Below are positions 47,598 through 56,164 of a DNA stretch of 64,000 nucleotides, in pieces (position 1 is the stretch's first letter; every line of letters begins with the position of its first letter). The notes below the pieces were generated by a model. The model was not told the DNA's origin, searched no databases, and was given only the letters and a program-made list of their open reading frames with translations. Origin of the DNA: Methylophaga thiooxydans DMS010 (GTDB lineage Bacteria; Pseudomonadota; Gammaproteobacteria; Nitrosococcales; Methylophagaceae). The translations under genes were made by a program, and so were the position numbers. Location: positions 423,910-487,909 of the forward strand of contig NZ_GG657899.1 in the NCBI RefSeq assembly GCF_000156355.1, written 5' to 3'.

Positions 47598-47626
47598 AAG
47601 GTTTCCTTTAAACAATAAATTGAAGA

Positions 47627-48769
47627 TCAGTCACGCTCATCAATAGCAACGTAAGGGCGATCTTCTGGCCCGGTATATTCAGCATTGGGGCGGATAATCT
47701 TGTTATCGATACGTTGTTCGATGACGTGTGCTGCCCAGCCGGTAATACGGGAAATAACAAATATAGGGGTAAAGAAACTGGTGGGAATGCCCATCATGTG
47801 ATAGCTGGATGCACTGTACCAGTCGAGGTTTGGGAACATATTTTTCTCACGCCACATCACTTGTTCGATGCGCTCAGAGATTTTAAATAAGTTCATATTA
47901 TTGCCATCTTCACATAAGCGTCTGGATACTTCTTTGATGGCGACATTCCTTGGATCGGAAATGGTATAAACCGGATGGCCAAAGCCGATGATGATTTCTT
48001 TATTAGCCATGCGCTGCATGATGTCAGCTTCGGCATCATCGGCTGATTGATAGCGTTGTATGATTTCCATCGCGGCTTCATTAGCACCACCGTGCTTGGG
48101 GCCACTGAGGGCACCTATCGCACCGGTGATCGAGGAGTAAATATCAGCTAGCGTACCGGCAACCACACGAGCGGTGAAAGTAGAGGCATTAAATTCATGT
48201 TCAGCATAAAGTACCAGTGATTCATTCATTGCTGCGGTGTGTAATGCCGAAGGTGGTTTGCCATGCAACAAGTGGAGAAAGTGGGCTGCAATGGAATCAT
48301 CATCGGTCTCCAGTTCAATGCGTGTGCCGTTTAAGCTGAAATGGTGCCAGTAGAGCAATGCTGAGCCGAAACACGCGATCATACGATCAGCAATATCACG
48401 TGCGCCTTGTGCAGCATGATCCGCGGCTTCCGGTTCTAGCGTGCCTAACATGGAACAGGCGGTTCGCATTACATCCATCGGGTGAGCCGTTGCTGGTAAT
48501 TGTTCCAGTACCAGCTTTAAGGCATCAGGAATGTGCCGAAGTTGTCTCAGCTTAGCTTTATACGTGTCGAGTTGCTGCTGATTCGGTAGTTGACCATGAA
48601 TGAGCAAATAAGCGACTTCTTCAAAGTTAGATTTAGCTGCTAAATCAAGAATGTCATAGCCGCGGTAGTGGAGATCGTTACCACTGTGGCCTACGGTACA
48701 AACGGCGGTTGTGCCAGCAGAAATTCCTGCCAAAGCAACGCCTTTTTTCTTTTTTTGAACTTGAGTCAT
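47627..48769 (-). CDS. prpC: 2-methylcitrate synthase
   Basis: 380 residues from ATG 48769, which has GGGAGAA upstream and gives [19 protein letters not shown]. The frame extends further upstream but that part overlaps prpB and lacks a start signal. Citrate synthase fold with [14 protein letters not shown], the catalytic histidine regions ([37 protein letters not shown]) and [13 protein letters not shown]. It condenses propionyl-CoA with oxaloacetate. The size and the prpB/prpD neighbours identify it as methylcitrate rather than citrate synthase. Confidence 0.95.
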   Translation of the reverse strand: MTQVQKKKKGVALAGISAGTTAVCTVGHSGNDLHYRGYDILDLAAKSNFEEVAYLLIHGQLPNQQQLDTYKAKLRQLRHIPDALKLVLEQLPATAHPMDVMRTACSMLGTLEPEAADHAAQGARDIADRMIACFGSALLYWHHFSLNGTRIELETDDDSIAAHFLHLLHGKPPSALHTAAMNESLVLYAEHEFNASTFTARVVAGTLADIYSSITGAIGALSGPKHGGANEAAMEIIQRYQSADDAEADIMQRMANKEIIIGFGHPVYTISDPRNVAIKEVSRRLCEDGNNMNLFKISERIEQVMWREKNMFPNLDWYSASSYHMMGIPTSFFTPIFVISRITGWAAHVIEQRIDNKIIRPNAEYTGPEDRPYVAIDERD

Positions 48770-48812
48770 GCTGTTCTCCCAGCAGAGTCTACTGCTTGCT
48801 AATGTTTCGTTA

Positions 48813-49703
48813 TCATTTATGGTCTTTTTCGTTGTTGAATAATTGATCCAGCTTTTGTTCGTAAGCGTGGTAATCAAGATAGTCATAGAGTTCGTTACGT
48901 GTTTGCATTGAATCGACAACGTGTTGTTGCGTGCCGTGTTCACGTATCGATTGATAAACATTGAGTGCTGCCTGATTCATTGCCCTGAAAGCAGATAGGG
49001 GGTATAGCACCAAGCTGACATCGTGATCAGCAAGCTCATCGACAGTAAATAATGGGGTACTGCCAAATTCGGTAATGTTGGCTAAAACAGGTTTGTTTAC
49101 GGCTTTGGCAAATTGTTTGTACATCGACAAATCGGTAATTGCTTCCGGGAAAATCATATCGGCACCGGCTTCCACACAAGCGCAAGCACGATCAATCGCT
49201 GATTGCAGGCCTTCAACTGCTAAGGCATCGGTGCGGGCCATAATCACAAAGTCAGGATCCGTTTTGGCATCCACCGCGGCTTTGATGCGATCCACCATTT
49301 CAGTCTGACTGACAATGGCTTTATTGGGGCGATGACCACAACGTTTGGCTTGAACTTGATCTTCGATGTGTACCGCCCCGGCACCGGCGCGAATCATCGC
49401 TTTGATCGTGCGAGCAATATTAAAGGCGCCACCAAATCCAGTATCGATATCGACCAACACCGGTAACTCAGTGACATTGCTAATGCGTTCAACGTCGGTA
49501 ATAACGTCTTCCATGGTGGTGATACCCAAGTCTGGTACGCCCAGCGAACCTGCGGCAACACCGCCACCGGATACGTAAAGGGCTTTATAACCGACACTGT
49601 CTGCCAGGCGGGCATGGTAGGCATTAATCGCGCCCATGACTTGTAAGGGTTGCTCATCGATTACAGCTTGTCTAAAGCGGGCACCTGCTGAAGGTAAACT
49701 CAT
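48813..49703 (-). CDS. prpB: 2-methylisocitrate lyase
   Basis: 296 residues of the PEP mutase/isocitrate lyase superfamily. The key motif QVQAKRCGH is present with the catalytic cysteine, as are [10 protein letters not shown] and [10 protein letters not shown]. It splits 2-methylisocitrate to pyruvate and succinate. It begins 11 bases after the malyl-CoA lyase-like gene ends. Confidence 0.96.
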   Translation of the reverse strand: MSLPSAGARFRQAVIDEQPLQVMGAINAYHARLADSVGYKALYVSGGGVAAGSLGVPDLGITTMEDVITDVERISNVTELPVLVDIDTGFGGAFNIARTIKAMIRAGAGAVHIEDQVQAKRCGHRPNKAIVSQTEMVDRIKAAVDAKTDPDFVIMARTDALAVEGLQSAIDRACACVEAGADMIFPEAITDLSMYKQFAKAVNKPVLANITEFGSTPLFTVDELADHDVSLVLYPLSAFRAMNQAALNVYQSIREHGTQQHVVDSMQTRNELYDYLDYHAYEQKLDQLFNNEKDHK

Positions 49704-49714
49704 GGCGAATCCTT

Positions 49715-50710
49715 TTAGAAAAATGCGTTTTCAGCGTCAACGGGAAGTTCTACACCGGTTTGTTTGGCACGTTGTAGTAATGCCCAAAAATAACGGTAGG
49801 TGGCGCGATCATGTAACTCACCTTCGTATTGAATTGGGCCCCAGTCGGCCTGTTGTGCTGCGATTAAAATATTGGCAGCTACAACCACTTCGCTATAATC
49901 GGGCTTCATGGCATCTACAATGGCTGATATTTGAGTGGGGTAAATGCTCCACATTCTTAAAAAACCAAATTCATGTCTGGCTCTTGAAGCATCCGATCGG
50001 GTCGTTTCTTGGTTTTTTAAATCGAGTGTCACGTTGTGAGCAGGTACGACGCCATTGGCTAAGGCCGCAGCCACGACTTCAGATTTGGCACGAGCAAGCA
50101 GGCGGTGATCAAACTGACCGGGGCTGCGCATGGCTGAGGCAGCAATAGCACCATGGTGGGCACTGACAAAATCCATCAGACCAAAGTCCAGCACCTGTAC
50201 CCAATCGAGTGCGGCAATCTCATACACATCACGTAAAGCACCATGCGTCTCAATTAATACATGGATGGGGATGTCACGTTCAATCCGGTTCTGTTGCGCC
50301 ACTTTTTTGATGTAGCCAATCATTTCAGTCACCTGAGCCACGCTGGTTGCTTTGGGGATGGTGATATAAGTCAACACATTACCGGCACCAGCAACCAGAA
50401 TATCCACATCCTGTTTCCATGCATCATGTGTGTAATCATGGATACGTGCGCCAGCCATGTTGTGTTTATTGGCTTCAGAATTAAGCACGCGCACGATCAT
50501 TTCGGCGTGCTCTTTCTCAGTGCCAGCTGCAGCACCATCTTCGCAGTCGCAGGTGATATCAAATACCGGTCCAATCGTGTCTTGGAATGAGAGCGCCTTG
50601 GTGATGAGCTTTTCGTTGCCTGCAAAATGCTCACAACTGGGAATAATGGGAAAGGCTTCTTCACCTTCAAATAAAGCCTGGCTTGGGTGCGTCATATTGG
50701 TGTTATTCAT
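49715..50710 (-). CDS. HpcH/HpaI-family CoA-ester lyase (L-malyl-CoA/beta-methylmalyl-CoA lyase-like)
   Basis: 331 residues. A CitE-superfamily TIM barrel with the acidic motif [14 protein letters not shown], the metal-site glutamate in [16 protein letters not shown] and the later aspartate in [14 protein letters not shown]. The C-terminal part ([19 protein letters not shown]) matches lyases of the malyl-CoA group. Such enzymes reversibly join glyoxylate to acetyl-CoA or propionyl-CoA. Placement between the mesaconyl-CoA hydratase-like gene and prpB supports beta-methylmalyl-CoA/malyl-CoA chemistry. The exact substrate cannot be read from sequence. Confidence 0.8.
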   Translation of the reverse strand: MNNTNMTHPSQALFEGEEAFPIIPSCEHFAGNEKLITKALSFQDTIGPVFDITCDCEDGAAAGTEKEHAEMIVRVLNSEANKHNMAGARIHDYTHDAWKQDVDILVAGAGNVLTYITIPKATSVAQVTEMIGYIKKVAQQNRIERDIPIHVLIETHGALRDVYEIAALDWVQVLDFGLMDFVSAHHGAIAASAMRSPGQFDHRLLARAKSEVVAAALANGVVPAHNVTLDLKNQETTRSDASRARHEFGFLRMWSIYPTQISAIVDAMKPDYSEVVVAANILIAAQQADWGPIQYEGELHDRATYRYFWALLQRAKQTGVELPVDAENAFF

Positions 50711-50723
50711 TGGCTTTTCTCTT

Positions 50724-51800
50724 TTATTTTGACTTGCGCGGCATTAATACGGTGTAGTCGAGGTCGAGCACGACATTGGCGTGATAGCGTTGTTTGCCAT
50801 CTTCCTCGATATAAGTAGATTCGAGACTGTCAGCGGTTTGATTTTTCAAGCCGACCATTCGCAAACGAAGTGCGCCGATGTCTTCACGGCCAGGGATTTC
50901 CCATTTTTCCAAGACTTCTGTCCAGGTATAAAAAGTATCACCACCAAAGCTGGGGTTGGCGTGTGTCCCGGCGTTGATAGCAGCGATAAATAGCGCATTC
51001 TCAAGACCGTCGTAACTCAATGCACGACAGATTGAAATAACATGGCCGCCATACATCAACCGTCTACCAAATGCGCTGGATTGCATGGATAGGTCGTCAA
51101 AGTGTAGCTTGGCGTTATTCTGATACAGTTTGGTGGCTAAGGTATGGTCACTATCATCCACGGTCATACCCGCAGGATGATTGAGCCTTTCACCTACTTT
51201 AAAATCGTCCCATAGCCGTTGAGAGCCAGTCACCGCCGTATCAAAGCTATTAGCATCGAGATCAGCTGGAATGATTAAATCTTCAACCGCTACTACGTTG
51301 TCGAGTGATGGAATGTGTGTTTCTGGTGTGGTGACATTTAAATCTTTCTTGTGGACCATGACCCAACGCACCCAGGATAGAACGGCTTTGTGGTTCTGAT
51401 TAAAGCTGGTAGAACGCACATAAACAATGCCATTTTTACCACTCGATGTTTGTTTCAGACCAATCACTTCAGTTTGTGTGGTCAAGGTATCACCCGTATA
51501 AACCGGATGACTGAATTTGATTTCGGCATAGCCTAAGTTCGCAACTGCATTGACGGAAATATCGGGCACGCTTTTGCCAAAGGCAATATGAAATGTCAGC
51601 AAATCATCAATTGTTTTATCAGCAAACCCTAAAGCATGTGCAACGGGTTTAGCACAGTGTGCAATATGTCGTGAGCCCGTTAAAGCGATATAGAGTGCAG
51701 CATCACCCTCAGTGACAGTACGGGGGGTTGCATGAATAATAGTCTCGCCGAGTTTGAAGTCTTCAAAGAAGCGACCTTGATTGAATGGCGTTTTACTCAT
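50724..51800 (-). CDS. MaoC-family dehydratase, mesaconyl-CoA hydratase-like
   Basis: 358 residues with two hotdog units, the size of mesaconyl-CoA hydratases of the ethylmalonyl-CoA and 3-hydroxypropionate pathways. The start GRFFEDFKLGETIIHATPRT and the element ALYIALTGSRHIAH are typical. A second unit begins near WDDFKVGERLNHPAGMTVDD. Typical activity is the reversible hydration of mesaconyl-CoA to beta-methylmalyl-CoA, the product that the adjacent lyase would make or split. Its start overlaps the upstream CitE-like stop by 8 bases, and the lyase gene starts 13 bases later. Confidence 0.85.
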   Translation of the reverse strand: MSKTPFNQGRFFEDFKLGETIIHATPRTVTEGDAALYIALTGSRHIAHCAKPVAHALGFADKTIDDLLTFHIAFGKSVPDISVNAVANLGYAEIKFSHPVYTGDTLTTQTEVIGLKQTSSGKNGIVYVRSTSFNQNHKAVLSWVRWVMVHKKDLNVTTPETHIPSLDNVVAVEDLIIPADLDANSFDTAVTGSQRLWDDFKVGERLNHPAGMTVDDSDHTLATKLYQNNAKLHFDDLSMQSSAFGRRLMYGGHVISICRALSYDGLENALFIAAINAGTHANPSFGGDTFYTWTEVLEKWEIPGREDIGALRLRMVGLKNQTADSLESTYIEEDGKQRYHANVVLDLDYTVLMPRKSK

Positions 51801-52674
51801 TATCCAACTCCAAATCAGTAATCATCTGGCTGAGCTCGAGGAACCGTTTGGCTGCAGTCACATGGTGGTGCTCTACCAGTTTGCCATTAACCAAAACGGT
51901 TCCTCGTCCTGCGGCATTCGCGGCAGTGAGTGCTTCGATAATTTCTTTGGCGTTTTCGACTTCAGCCGGTTTTGGCGTATAAGCGTCATTGGCGTAAGGA
52001 AGCTGGAAAGGGTGGACCAGTGATTTGCCGTCAAACCCCATATCACGACCAATCCGACAGGCATATTCAAATGCCTGCATATCTTTCAGATCGCTGTGGA
52101 TACCATCAATAACGGCACGGCCATACGCACGTGCTGCCAGAACTACCCATGACAGACTCGTGCGAATAGCGGTACGTTCAAGCGTGGGTCTGGCGTGGAG
52201 ATCGGAGATTAAATCTGAGGTTGCCATGACCATACAAGCGATACGATCGGAAGATTTTGCTATCTCTTCTGCGTGTAAAACAGCCAGTGGACTCTCGATC
52301 ATCACCATGATTGGCGTGGTGTGATCGCCAGCTTGTTCCAGAGCTTTGATACCGGCAAATACATCTGTATCGTTCTCTATATTAGATAGCAAAATAGCGT
52401 CAGCCCCCAGATTGGCGACAGCGTTAATATCGTCATAGCCCCAGTCTGAGTCGAGGTCATTAACACGTACAACGACCTCTCTATTGCCATAGCCCCCCTG
52501 TTTCAGGGCATTAACCACATTGTCACGAGATGATTCTTTCGCCGACAACAGGATCGGGGCGCCGAGATCCAAAATAATGGAATCAACCTGAAGGCTGCGG
52601 GCCTTTTCCAAGTAATGCGGGTTACATCCCGGTACATATAACATTGAACGGCGTGGCCGGTAATAATTATTCAT
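51793..52674 (-). CDS. CitE-like CoA-ester lyase with altered acidic motif
   Basis: 293 residues from ATG 52674, preceded by GAGGAG; the open frame extends further but into the promoter region. The family start RRSMLYVPGCNPHYLEKA is clear. IMVMIESPLAVLHAEEIA and ATSDLISDLHARPT carry the metal-binding glutamate and aspartate. The usual DLEDAV motif near residue 40 reads DLGAPI, so the conserved E-D pair is absent, while the third CitE-like paralogue at 55007 keeps it. It is the first gene of the leftward six-gene operon, so it is likely expressed and probably acts on a related CoA ester. The effect of the change on activity is unknown. Confidence 0.8.
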   Translation of the reverse strand: MNNYYRPRRSMLYVPGCNPHYLEKARSLQVDSIILDLGAPILLSAKESSRDNVVNALKQGGYGNREVVVRVNDLDSDWGYDDINAVANLGADAILLSNIENDTDVFAGIKALEQAGDHTTPIMVMIESPLAVLHAEEIAKSSDRIACMVMATSDLISDLHARPTLERTAIRTSLSWVVLAARAYGRAVIDGIHSDLKDMQAFEYACRIGRDMGFDGKSLVHPFQLPYANDAYTPKPAEVENAKEIIEALTAANAAGRGTVLVNGKLVEHHHVTAAKRFLELSQMITDLELDNE

Positions 52675-52761
52675 GCGGCTCCTCATCTTTTTATCAGTGT
52701 TAGCGCACTGACCTTGATTAGATTCTATGCCACTCCTTTTTAAAGTGTCAATATTTATCTT

Positions 52762-52776
52762 ATGTCTTATATAAGA
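52762..52776. promoter_or_regulatory. operator copy 1 (ATGTCTTATATAAGA)
   Basis: Contains the perfect 12-bp palindrome TCTTATATAAGA (52765-52776). It lies about 90 bases upstream of the leftward CitE-like gene. It is the probable site of the adjacent GntR-family regulator, judging from the identical second copy. Confidence 0.6.
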
Positions 52777-52922
52777 TATAAAACACTGGACATCTTTTTT
52801 TAACTGGTATAGATTAGATATCACAGTGTTTTCAGTTATATAGAAAAATATTTAGAACGAGCTGAAAACAAGAGAGAAGAAGAAAAAGTTAGGTTTTACT
52901 TGTTATAAGTATTGAATTTTAT

Positions 52923-52937
52923 ATGTCTTATATAAGA
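52923..52937. promoter_or_regulatory. operator copy 2 (ATGTCTTATATAAGA)
   Basis: Identical 15-base copy of the first site, 52 bases upstream of the gntR start, suggesting autoregulation of the rightward operon. Confidence 0.6.
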
Positions 52938-52988
52938 GTGGTTTGGTAGGCTATGCACATAGAAACTGAATTATTAACAGGAAATAAG

Positions 52989-53723
52989 ATGAGTAAAACT
53001 GTATCGGCACCCGTATTCAAACCGCTTTATGAGCAAATAAAGGTGTTTCTGACGCAAAGCCTGATTGCTGGTGAATGGAAGCCGGGCGAGAGTATCCCCA
53101 GTGAAATGGAGCTAGCAGCTCGTTTTAATGTGAGTCAGGGGACTGTGCGCAAAGCGATTGATGCATTAGCGATGGAAAATATTTTAATTCGTCGCCAAGG
53201 GAAGGGCACGTTTGTCGCCACGCATAAAGAAGAGCAGAGTAAATTACGATTCTTACGCCTGAACTCTCAAGACGGTCATAAAGAAAAGTTAGAAAATACG
53301 ATGCTCGATTGTAAGCGTCTAAAAGCCAGTGCCGAGATCAGCCAGTTGACGGGTTTGAAAAACGGTACAGCAGTGATCGAGATAAAACGCTTACTCACCT
53401 TCTCCAAACAACCCAAAATCCTTGATTACATCATCGTGCAGTCAAAATTTTTCCGTGGTCTTACTGCGCCGAAGATCAGCGAACACAACGGCTCTCTCTA
53501 CAGTATGTATGAAACCTTATATGGCATTCCTATGGTGCGAGCTGAAGAGAAACTAACTGCGGTATCTGCTTCGCCCGAACAAGCCGCGTTGTTGAATGTA
53601 AAACCAGGCTTTCCATTGCTGCGCATAGAGCGCGTGGCTTATACCTATGGTGATAAACCCATGGAATGGCGTGTTGGTCTTTGCGTGACCGACAATCATC
53701 ATTATCTGAACGAATTGGAGTAA
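52989..53723 (+). CDS. GntR-family (HutC-type) transcriptional regulator
   Basis: 244 residues from ATG 52989, preceded by AGGAAA; an upstream in-frame start is weaker. The N-terminal winged helix (KPLYEQIKVFLTQSL, GESIPSEMELAARFNVSQGTV, RRQGKGTFVA) is GntR type. The C-terminal UTRA domain (~85-240, with PLLRIERVAYTYGDKPMEWRVG) binds a small effector. The gene lies at the junction of the divergent operons, with malic enzyme 3 bases downstream. It is the natural regulator of propionyl-CoA/glyoxylate metabolism here; the effector might be a methylcitrate-cycle intermediate or acyl-CoA. Confidence 0.92.
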   Translation: MSKTVSAPVFKPLYEQIKVFLTQSLIAGEWKPGESIPSEMELAARFNVSQGTVRKAIDALAMENILIRRQGKGTFVATHKEEQSKLRFLRLNSQDGHKEKLENTMLDCKRLKASAEISQLTGLKNGTAVIEIKRLLTFSKQPKILDYIIVQSKFFRGLTAPKISEHNGSLYSMYETLYGIPMVRAEEKLTAVSASPEQAALLNVKPGFPLLRIERVAYTYGDKPMEWRVGLCVTDNHHYLNELE

Positions 53724-53726
53724 CCC

Positions 53727-54962
53727 ATGAATGACAAGCAGCCGACATTAAAACAACAAGCGCTTGATTATCACGAGTTTCCTCGTCCCGGTAAGCTCAG
53801 TGTTGAATCAAGTAAGCCATGTTTTACTGCGGCTGAATTGTCATTAGCTTATACGCCGGGTGTTGCGGAGCCTGTACGCGAAATTGACCGCGATCCGGAG
53901 ACGGCATATCGCTATACCAATAAAGGCAATCTGGTGGCGGTTATTACAGATGGAACTGCTGTTCTGGGCTTGGGTAATGTCGGCGCGTTAGCGAGTAAGC
54001 CGGTCATGGAAGGTAAAGCTGTGTTATTTAAACGCTTTGCTGATATTGATGTGTTTGATATTGAAGTGACAGCGCCGAGCGTTGAGAGCTTTATCGAAAC
54101 GGTGGTCAATATTGCACCGACATTTGGCGGCATAAACCTTGAGGATATTGCTGCTCCCCATTGTTTTCGGATTGAACGTGAACTGCGTGAGCGACTCTCT
54201 ATTCCTGTGTTTCATGATGATCAACACGGCACCGCTGTGGTCATCTGTGCTGCATTAATCAATGCCTTGGAATTACAAAATAAGCGACTAGCGAGAGCTA
54301 AAATCGTCTTTCTGGGCGCTGGTGCTGCCGGTATGGCGACGGCGCGTTTATTGAAAGCGATGGGTGCAACTGACATCACCATGGTGAATAAAGCCGGTGT
54401 ATTGCATAAGCAACGTGACGATATTAATGAGGACATGCAGGACTTGGTACGTGAAACGGCTGATAGAACTCTGGCCGATGCGATGGATAATGCCGATGTT
54501 TTTATCGGTGTTTCTGCGGCCAATGCCTTACCCGCTGAGTTACTAATGAAGATGGCTGCGAATCCGGTGGTGTTTGCGTTGGCGAATCCGGATCCTGAAA
54601 TCTTGCCATCAGTTGCAACCCAGCTGCGTGATGACTTAGTGATGGCAACCGGTCGCTCTGACTTTCCAAATCAGGTCAATAATGCCCTCTGCTTTCCCTA
54701 TTTATTTCGTGGCGCTTTAGATGCTAAAGCACCGCAAGTAAGTCAAACCATGCAAATCGCAGCAGCACACGCACTGGCAGAGCTGGCCCGAGAGCCTGTA
54801 CCCAGCTCAGTGATGGAAGCCTACGATGTCACTGAAATGCAGTTTGGTAAAGACTACATCATTCCTAAACCGTTCGATCCCCGTTTACTTAAACACGTTT
54901 CTGATGCTGTATTTCAAGCGAGTTTAGCGGAACAAGCTGAGCAAGATAAAAAGTTAGGTTAG
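53727..54962 (+). CDS. malic enzyme (oxaloacetate-decarboxylating), short form
   Basis: 411 residues, matching the catalytic half of MaeB-type enzymes but without the C-terminal phosphotransacetylase domain. YTPGVAEPVREI, ITDGTAVLGLGNVGALASKPVMEGKA, FHDDQHGTAVV and the Rossmann motif FLGAGAAGMATARLL are present. It converts malate to pyruvate with NAD(P)H formation. It follows gntR by 3 bases. In this setting it would turn malate (from malyl-CoA or succinate) into pyruvate for PpsA. Coenzyme preference is not assigned. Confidence 0.95.
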   Translation: MNDKQPTLKQQALDYHEFPRPGKLSVESSKPCFTAAELSLAYTPGVAEPVREIDRDPETAYRYTNKGNLVAVITDGTAVLGLGNVGALASKPVMEGKAVLFKRFADIDVFDIEVTAPSVESFIETVVNIAPTFGGINLEDIAAPHCFRIERELRERLSIPVFHDDQHGTAVVICAALINALELQNKRLARAKIVFLGAGAAGMATARLLKAMGATDITMVNKAGVLHKQRDDINEDMQDLVRETADRTLADAMDNADVFIGVSAANALPAELLMKMAANPVVFALANPDPEILPSVATQLRDDLVMATGRSDFPNQVNNALCFPYLFRGALDAKAPQVSQTMQIAAAHALAELAREPVPSSVMEAYDVTEMQFGKDYIIPKPFDPRLLKHVSDAVFQASLAEQAEQDKKLG

Positions 54963-55006
54963 AGGCCGAGTAGGAATAGCGTTAGTAACATGAAAAGGGG
55001 AAAGTG

Positions 55007-56164
55007 ATGGAATATCCCAACAATCAGTATGCCGAACCTTATGCCGATGTCGATTTCTGTCGGGTCTTTAATAGCAGTGTGTTAGGTGATTTCTGGCCGG
55101 GCATTCAGTTGTATTACCCACCAGTGAAATATGCTCCTTCGCTGGGTATTTATGAAGATCTGGAAGCCGCATCATCACGCATGAAAAAACATGCTTATGA
55201 AACGCATGCGCATACGCTTATTTTTGACTTGGAAGATGGCTGTCGACAGAAAGAAATGAGTCGAACCTTACTTCGACAAGAGCTGCATGGCTTACGCCAA
55301 CATAATAAAAACGTCACGATTGCAGTACGCGTAAATCCATTCCGTACTTACGAATATGAACAGGATATGGACCTGGTAAGGGATATGGGGGACTGCATTG
55401 ATGTGGTGATGCTGGCAAAAGCCGGCGAAGCCTATGGCGCAGCTGAGGTACGCGACTTATCGAATTTGTTGGTCAGCATCAATGACAAGATCACGATTCA
55501 GCCTATTATTGAGCATCCTAAATCCCTCAAAATTGCACCAGAATTAATGCAATACAACACGGTCAAGCACGTGGTATTTGGCATTCATGACTTTTCAAAA
55601 GCGATGGGGATTCACATTACGCCTGAGCATTGGACTGATGAGCTGAAACACTTTCTTTACCAGATCATGTTCGAAGCGCGTATCGCGGGTAAAGGCGTTA
55701 TTGGTGGTGTGGAAACCTTGATCGGCTCATCAAGTATGCCGGAAAAGTTTGTTGAACCGAATGATGTTCGCCGTTGGCTGGATCTGCATGGTGAAGATGA
55801 ATCACGCATTGTCTATAAACACGCCTGCGAAGAAACCGCGATGGGCTTGACCGGTAAACAGGTTATCCACCCCGGCCATATTCATTTATGCAAAGTGGCA
55901 TATACCCCGTCACCAACAGAAATCAATCAAAAGATCAGCATTCTCAAAGCCGCCATTGAGGCGGATGCTTTGTTGGGTGGTGCCATCAAGTTTGAAGGTG
56001 AAATGCTTGATCCACCGATGTTTGGTAAAGCGTTACAAACCCTACTCAGAGCCAATGCACTGAGAGCCTTGGACGATGATGATCGCAACTTTGCGATGAA
56101 AGTGCTGCGACTGATGCCTACCCAAGTTATTCGTGAGAACTGGCCATATGGAGCCATTTTATGA
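55007..56164 (+). CDS. CitE/HpcH-family CoA-ester lyase-like protein (third paralogue)
   Basis: 385 residues, longer than standard CitE (about 290-330). The acidic motif LIFDLEDGCRQKEMSR is intact, followed by VRVNPFRTYEYEQD, IIEHPKSLKIAPEL (the glutamate metal ligand) and GIHDFSKAMGIH (the aspartate ligand). A C-terminal ~50-residue extension rich in leucine and arginine is unfamiliar. Starts at ATG 55007 after GGGGAAAG; a GTG one codon earlier is equivalent. Its last codons overlap the acyl-CoA ligase start by 4 bases (ATGA). A malyl- or citramalyl-CoA lyase or thioesterase role is possible. Confidence 0.8.
   Translation: MEYPNNQYAEPYADVDFCRVFNSSVLGDFWPGIQLYYPPVKYAPSLGIYEDLEAASSRMKKHAYETHAHTLIFDLEDGCRQKEMSRTLLRQELHGLRQHNKNVTIAVRVNPFRTYEYEQDMDLVRDMGDCIDVVMLAKAGEAYGAAEVRDLSNLLVSINDKITIQPIIEHPKSLKIAPELMQYNTVKHVVFGIHDFSKAMGIHITPEHWTDELKHFLYQIMFEARIAGKGVIGGVETLIGSSSMPEKFVEPNDVRRWLDLHGEDESRIVYKHACEETAMGLTGKQVIHPGHIHLCKVAYTPSPTEINQKISILKAAIEADALLGGAIKFEGEMLDPPMFGKALQTLLRANALRALDDDDRNFAMKVLRLMPTQVIRENWPYGAIL

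Larger units (their letters stand above)
52675..52988. promoter_or_regulatory. divergent promoter region of the prp/lyase and gntR operons
   Basis: About 310 AT-rich bases between the two start codons, with two copies of a palindromic operator (separate entries), each placed toward one of the two operons. Confidence 0.7.

Noticed and set aside
47627..48961. prpC with a 64-residue N-terminal extension
   Set aside because: The extension overlaps prpB, has low-complexity non-homologous sequence and no start signal; ATG 48769 has GGGAGAA upstream.
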